From positions 9,188,501-9,252,500 of the forward strand of contig OU015655.1 of assembly GCA_907165275.2 (NCBI GenBank): a DNA stretch of 64,000 bases, written 5' to 3'. The notes beneath the pieces were generated by a model. That model had not been told where the DNA came from, did no database searches, and saw nothing but the letters and a program-made list of their open reading frames with translations. Numbering within the stretch: the first letter of the stretch is position 1; each line of letters opens with the position of its first letter. Source of the DNA: Zygaena filipendulae (Eukaryota; Arthropoda; Insecta; Lepidoptera; Zygaenidae). The translations under genes were made by a program, and so were the position numbers. Below are positions 59,256 to 64,000 of the stretch, one piece after another.

Positions 59256-60347
59256 AAATCTTGTTTTATTTTATAGAACCATCCTGTAAGTATATAAGAG
59301 GACTTGATACCTTTTTTTTTCAATTATTTCAAATGATAACATTTGAAATCCAAATGAAAACGGAAATCCTCTTGCGAAGATCCTCGCTGCTTTTGCTTCA
59401 TCGGCTTGCATAAAGTGTAGCCTGTTGCTAAGTAGCCGACAATAGATATTGGCTGAGCCCCGGCCAATACTAATGCGGGTATGCTATAAGGTAAATTCTA
59501 CTTGCTAACACGTTGGTCAAGTATAAGTAGGATCAAGTTTTCTGTATGTGGGCACTGGACATAGACGACATTATAGGTATATTGCAAACTTTGCACAATA
59601 ACTAACTTTAATGATATATAGAATAAATTGCTGCAAGCATGCAGTTGACAGGGCTATATTGTCTGTGTTAATTGCGCTACCTGAACGCAAAATCAAATTT
59701 AGTGGAGCTATGGCGGTTATTAATTTGTAATGTTACGCCGAACCGAACTAGAAAGCAATCAACGCGGCAGTAATAGCCCAATGCAATAGAGGTAGGTACT
59801 ATACAAAATTCTTTTAAGAGTAATAAGAGTTTTGTCAAAAAATAAAAAATAAACTGATTAGGTAATGTTCAATCCCACCAAAAATATTCTGTAAAAAACT
59901 AGCCAAGTCTCGATGGAGCTGCTTGTTTATCTCTAAAAAGTAATGAAATCTAGACAAAGTCGTGCCAAGTCTAAGGTTCCTTACTGCGATTTCTTAATTA
60001 TAATAGTTAATGTTGTGTCACTTGGCCGTTGAACATTCTTTATCGTTAGTGTGTACAAGTCAATTTTGTTTACACGTAATGTTATATCTGTTGTAACTAC
60101 CTGTGTTTGTTAAGCGAGATAATAGCCCATCCTGGTATTGGTAACTGGACGCTAGTATCTCATTTTGGGCTGTTGTTGATTTTGCAATACATGCATTCAG
60201 CATTGACAATACTGAATTCTGCTCTCTTTTTTATTTGGAGCGTCACATCGACCACCGATCTAACATAAATAGGCGTACAGACGGACTTATATCAATGATT
60301 AGAAGTCCGTCTATACTGGAAATAATATTTTATACTGTTTGTTTCAG

Positions 60348-60506
60348 GCTCGCCTATACATAAGTAATATTGAAATACGCAGCTTTATCAAGCCTACAAT
60401 TGACTGGTTATTGAATCAACGTTTTCCAAGTGGCAATTTTCCATCGTCAGTGGGTAGCGGTTCTGGCGACAGGTTGGTGCAATGGCGTCATAGAGCACCT
60501 GGTTTT
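60348..60506 (+). pseudogene. LanC-like protein exon, probably a pseudogene fragment
   Basis: After the acceptor TTGTTTCAG (60339-60347) the frame reads ARLYISNIEIRSFIKPTID, then WLLNQRFPSGNFPSSVG and DRLVQWRHRAPGF. This matches the LANCL-family block with the signature 'RFPSGN..S...D.LV.WCHGAPG'. A donor-like GTACCC follows GF at 60507, so this is an exon-sized piece of 53 codons. In LanC-like proteins the CHG motif supplies a zinc ligand; here it is RHR (CGT CAT AGA), two single-base changes from TGT CAT GGA. No neighbouring LANCL exon was seen. Read-through reaches a stop at about 60543. Confidence 0.65.
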
Positions 60507-60694
60507 GTACCCTTCAACGGCCAAGTCACACAACATTTACTGTAATAATAAAGAAATCGCAATAAGGAACCTTTTGTGTAGTGTTCGAGTAGAATAAAGT
60601 TAATCGTGCGACTATTTCTTCTTGTAAACTTGTAAGTATAAGTATAAAAGCCAGTCTAGTTTTCCTTTAATTTTATTTATATGCATATGAAAAG

Positions 60695-60750
60695 CAGAAG
60701 GGGAGGTATTCGCCCAGCAGTGGGACGCTATAGGCTAGATTAATTTAGAA
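60695..60750 (+). mobile_element. Non-LTR retrotransposon 3' terminus, short remnant
   Basis: 'gggaggtattcgcccagcagtgggacgctataggct' reads GEVFAQQWDAIG, the last residues common to many moth LINE ORFs. Confidence 0.65.
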
Positions 60751-62739
60751 GATGTGTCCCACTACGCTGGATATTTGCAATTACAGTCAATTATTTTATG
60801 TAGATACCGATAGTAGAACCCCGGGGCATTACCATATCTCTAATACAGCTGAGACCAGCTGAGGGTTCTTTATCAGATACTTCAGACCTTAAATTTTTGA
60901 CATCAAATGAAGCGGCCCACCAAGTTGAATATTTTTGTAAAGGCGGTATGTCAATCTCTAATAGTTTGGTTGGGCTTTTGTGTTTTCTAATCAGGGTCAT
61001 CAGGTACTCCAGATCTTCGATTATCCTAGTTTATATAGTTTTTCCTCTATGTGGCCATTAAACCCTAACTCTGTACCAAATTTCAGTTCAGAGTTGAAGT
61101 ACTAGTTCTATTCTAAAGATCATCAGAGAGTGGGAAGTACTAGTTCTATTCTAATGATCATGACTGAGTGAGTGTCATAAATGCGAAACTTTGCTTTCGC
61201 TTAATTTTGGAACTAAATGACTTGAAATTTTGGATCTTAAGTATATGATTATAGCTTACTGGATGACGAAAATTTCTACGTTCTGGTCTTATCCAGAGGT
61301 TCTCAAATAGGGGCCTGTAAATTCGGCGTAATGGTTCCAGTAAAGGATGGTACAGCAGTGTTTGCGTCACATTCGAATTGGCGGGGGCACTGCCGTGCCC
61401 CCCGATTCCATCGGCCTTCGTATAAAAGGCGTGACATACCTACTTGTACAAGGCGTAACACCAGTCTTTAACATTGAGCATTTATTGCAGAGTCCACTAG
61501 ACCTTAGGGTAATTAACCCACACAAACTGTTGGCCCACTTTCGCATTTCGATTCATTGTGAAAAACATTTCATGATACGAAGCTATTGTATTTAATATAG
61601 CAATAAAATCGAACTGTTACATTTTACACTTAGCACCCTTAACTTAGTAATTGTACAATAAAATTATTTGGTTAATCGCTGGCTGGTTACCTCACGTCTA
61701 TTTACGAGTAGTACTATGTAATTCAGTGGCGTTGCACAATAGATAGACAGACTATGCAGAATCAGCTAATCAGTTGCCCGTATCCGGCGCACCTATTATC
61801 TTACTACTGACAGCTTTTGTCCAATTGACTGCGACAATCAATACTGGTAATTGCTCAAGGATTTGTTGAATCAACTGTGCAAAGTGCAAAGATCTAAACA
61901 GCTACGAGCGCTTTATTTGCACTTGGAAACGCTTGAGTGGTGAAGGACTAGAAGGTAAATAAATAGAGAAGAAGCAATAACTAGCGACAGAATGGCGAGA
62001 TATTTTCAGGCTCCCATGTCGACTGCTTTACTTAACAATTGACAAACTCCTAACCACACCTCCATGCTGAAAATACTTGATAGATCAAAGTCCAACGTTA
62101 AAATACTCGTAAAATAAATTAAAAAGTATGAAATGAAATGGATAATATGAAACTACGAAAATGTTTAACTAAAAATAGAGCTACGTCTGTCGGTAGGATA
62201 GTGATAATACTAATGAAAAAAAAAACATCGAATCATTCTAAAATCACTTTGTTTGATGTCTTAATAACCGTCTATTCCATCCAGATTTATCGATAGTTCT
62301 ACCAATAGGATTACTTACAATTAGAAGAAAAAATCCGATCTGTTCGGCTTTAACGTGGGGTAGAACAGACTGGAATCTCCCCTAAATCTATGCGCCTACA
62401 GGGCTACGCAGTTTCGTAGCTAAGCGGCTACATGGCTGTGCAGATTCGTAGCTACGCGGCTACGCCGCAACGAGGCTACGTTGCATATTGTACAGTTAAC
62501 CCAAATCGAAGGCAATAATACTTGTTGTTTATCTGTTAATTCGTGATATAACTCAAAAACTACATTCTTTAAATTAAATCTATCCGGACAGACGAACAGA
62601 CAAAGGCAAAAAAATGACGTTAAATATCTGGTCAAAGTACCGAATAACAAGTAGGAAAAACAAAAAAAAATTCAACACATTCTAAAATCATAACGAGATA
62701 CATAGGTATCCACACTTCCATACTAATACAATTATTACA
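60751..62739. other. Intergenic DNA with small repeats
   Basis: A direct repeat 'aagtactagttctattctaa' with 'gatcat' occurs at 61096 and 61135. A 'ctacgcgg'-rich patch lies at 62395-62480. Frames at 60791-61000 (minus) and 61347-61595 (plus) are not recognised. Confidence 0.4.
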
Positions 62740-62905
62740 ATTGATGCGAAAGTCTCTCTGTTACTTTTTTAACGCCTTAATTACTCAAGTTATAATTATG
62801 AAATTTTGCATACGCCTTGTAAGGGTACAGAAAAGGACTTTTTATTCTGTAATTCCCGCGGGAACTCCTAAATTGATGCAGGTGAGCGGGCAGCAGCTAG
62901 TACCT
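62740..62905 (-). mobile_element. SINE-like element
   Basis: Minus-strand copy: 'actagctgctgcccgctcacctgcatcaatttaggagttcccgcgggaattac' then 'gtccttttctgtacccttac'. Diverged. Confidence 0.65.
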
Positions 62906-64000
62906 AAAAATATATATTTTTCTTGATGTTTCGATAAAATGCTACACGGCACAGTAGCAACCAAAGCGATCGAAACAATACTAAAGTGACTTCCATTTAA
63001 AAACTTGCATATTTTGTTCCACCCTATCCCTATTTCCCTTGGTCAAAGCATCACGCGTGAACGGATAGACCAATTACGCGTATTATTTTTTCGTTGTGTT
63101 AAGAAGAAGAAGAATGAAAGAAGTTTGGAGTTATTGCGGGAACTATATTACTTTATAAAAAATGTATAGAACGAGAATTTGAGTTTTAAAACACCAGCAA
63201 TTTTACTCCATAAACATAGGTAAACAGAGGACCTAACGTTGCCGGACATTTCGTTTACCTCCGTAATGTTACATTTAACGAGTTGTTAAAACGTTGTTTT
63301 CCATTTATTTATAGCACCGAGCTTTTCCTGACTTTAATCTTCAAATTTATAGACCTATCCACGTCGTCTACTCTGCGGCTTTATTTTTTTTACTCAGAGC
63401 ACCTGAAGGAATTTTTGTAACAAGAACGAGGTTGTGGATAAACGTCTGAGCAATCGTTCAAAAAAACTGTTCATTGAAATAGGCAATAAGCACGTCTGAC
63501 CGTCGCGTCGTAAAGTTACCCATTGAGACAAAATTATGTAAATTAAGATAAAGATTTGGAAGTGACTAGATAAATGTGATTTGTACCTACGTAGATCTAT
63601 AGACAAAAAAGTATTTAGCACAGATTTAGAAAAAAAAATAAAAAAAATAAGAAGATATTTTACAAAAGTGTATTATAGTCTTATAATATAGTCTTGGGAA
63701 TGTTTCATCTTCGTTATAAAGCTAATGGCTAATTGCTTATAATTAGTTGATTGAGCACCTCTTTTGTTCGCGAACGCGGCACAGGACTTAAATATTCAAT
63801 ACTAATCGGAGCCAAGCTTCAAATTTATTATGTATGTAGATTCCGAAGTCTCGGTTGGTGGGAGCTTTGCTATCCGCAGCGAGATAAAGCGACGGGTGTC
63901 TGATATTCTAAATTAAAATGCAACGAGTCTTCGACGCTGATTTGCATTTTGATGCGGTGAACAAGCAAATCACTCCTTAGGGAGCAATGTATCAATGCTT
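62906..64000. other. Right end of window, nothing recognised
   Basis: AT-rich DNA without a convincing gene or element boundary. It probably lies inside the first intron of the second Scratch-like gene. Confidence 0.4.

Overview
The window is animal nuclear DNA, most likely from a moth or butterfly. It has split genes with GT-AG introns, AT-rich intergenic DNA, and a very high load of short dispersed elements. Many of these carry the 'actagctg..ccgcggtttcacccgcg' module that I associate with Lepidoptera, and non-LTR retrotransposon ends of the 'gtccagcagtggg' type are also present. No bacterial, plasmid or CRISPR features were seen.

Layout. (1) 600-2351, minus strand: PPIL1-type spliceosomal cyclophilin in two coding exons; the small first exon was found by eye at 2281-2351. 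(2) 6216-19845, plus strand: a seven-exon nucleoporin Nup153 gene with a predicted product of 1360 residues, RanBP2-type zinc fingers, FG repeats and a basic C-terminus. Its last intron is packed with transposons. (3) 26900-27964, minus strand: an intronless 354-residue protein with PGPGTY-type repeats, resembling LEXM/CIMAP2 ciliary microtubule-associated proteins. (4) 40334-46820, plus strand: a Scratch-family transcription repressor made of a SNAG exon and a five-zinc-finger exon, with a possible 5' UTR exon near 31640-31848. (5) 56266-56440, plus strand: a second SNAG exon with the same intron phase, read as the start of a second Scratch paralogue that continues past the right edge. (6) 60348-60506: an isolated LanC-like exon whose key CHG motif has become RHR, probably a pseudogene fragment. 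A possible 36-codon terminal exon at 22103-22211 could not be assigned.

The rest is mostly mobile-element debris. It includes a Tigger/pogo-type deletion derivative with a remnant CENP-B-like DNA-binding start, and a family with about 612-bp inverted arms seen in two head-to-head pairs. It also includes several foldback/MITE families in two or three copies, a 272-bp tandem repeat inside a larger element, LINE 3' ends, and SINE-like insertions. One MITE copy has itself been split by later insertions.

Functionally the genes are independent: pre-mRNA splicing (PPIL1), nuclear pore (Nup153), probable axoneme or sperm structure (LEXM-like), and neural transcription repression (two Scratch genes). 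The most interesting locus is the tandem Scratch pair with its large, repeat-rich flanks. All identifications come from reading the sequence; no database search was run.
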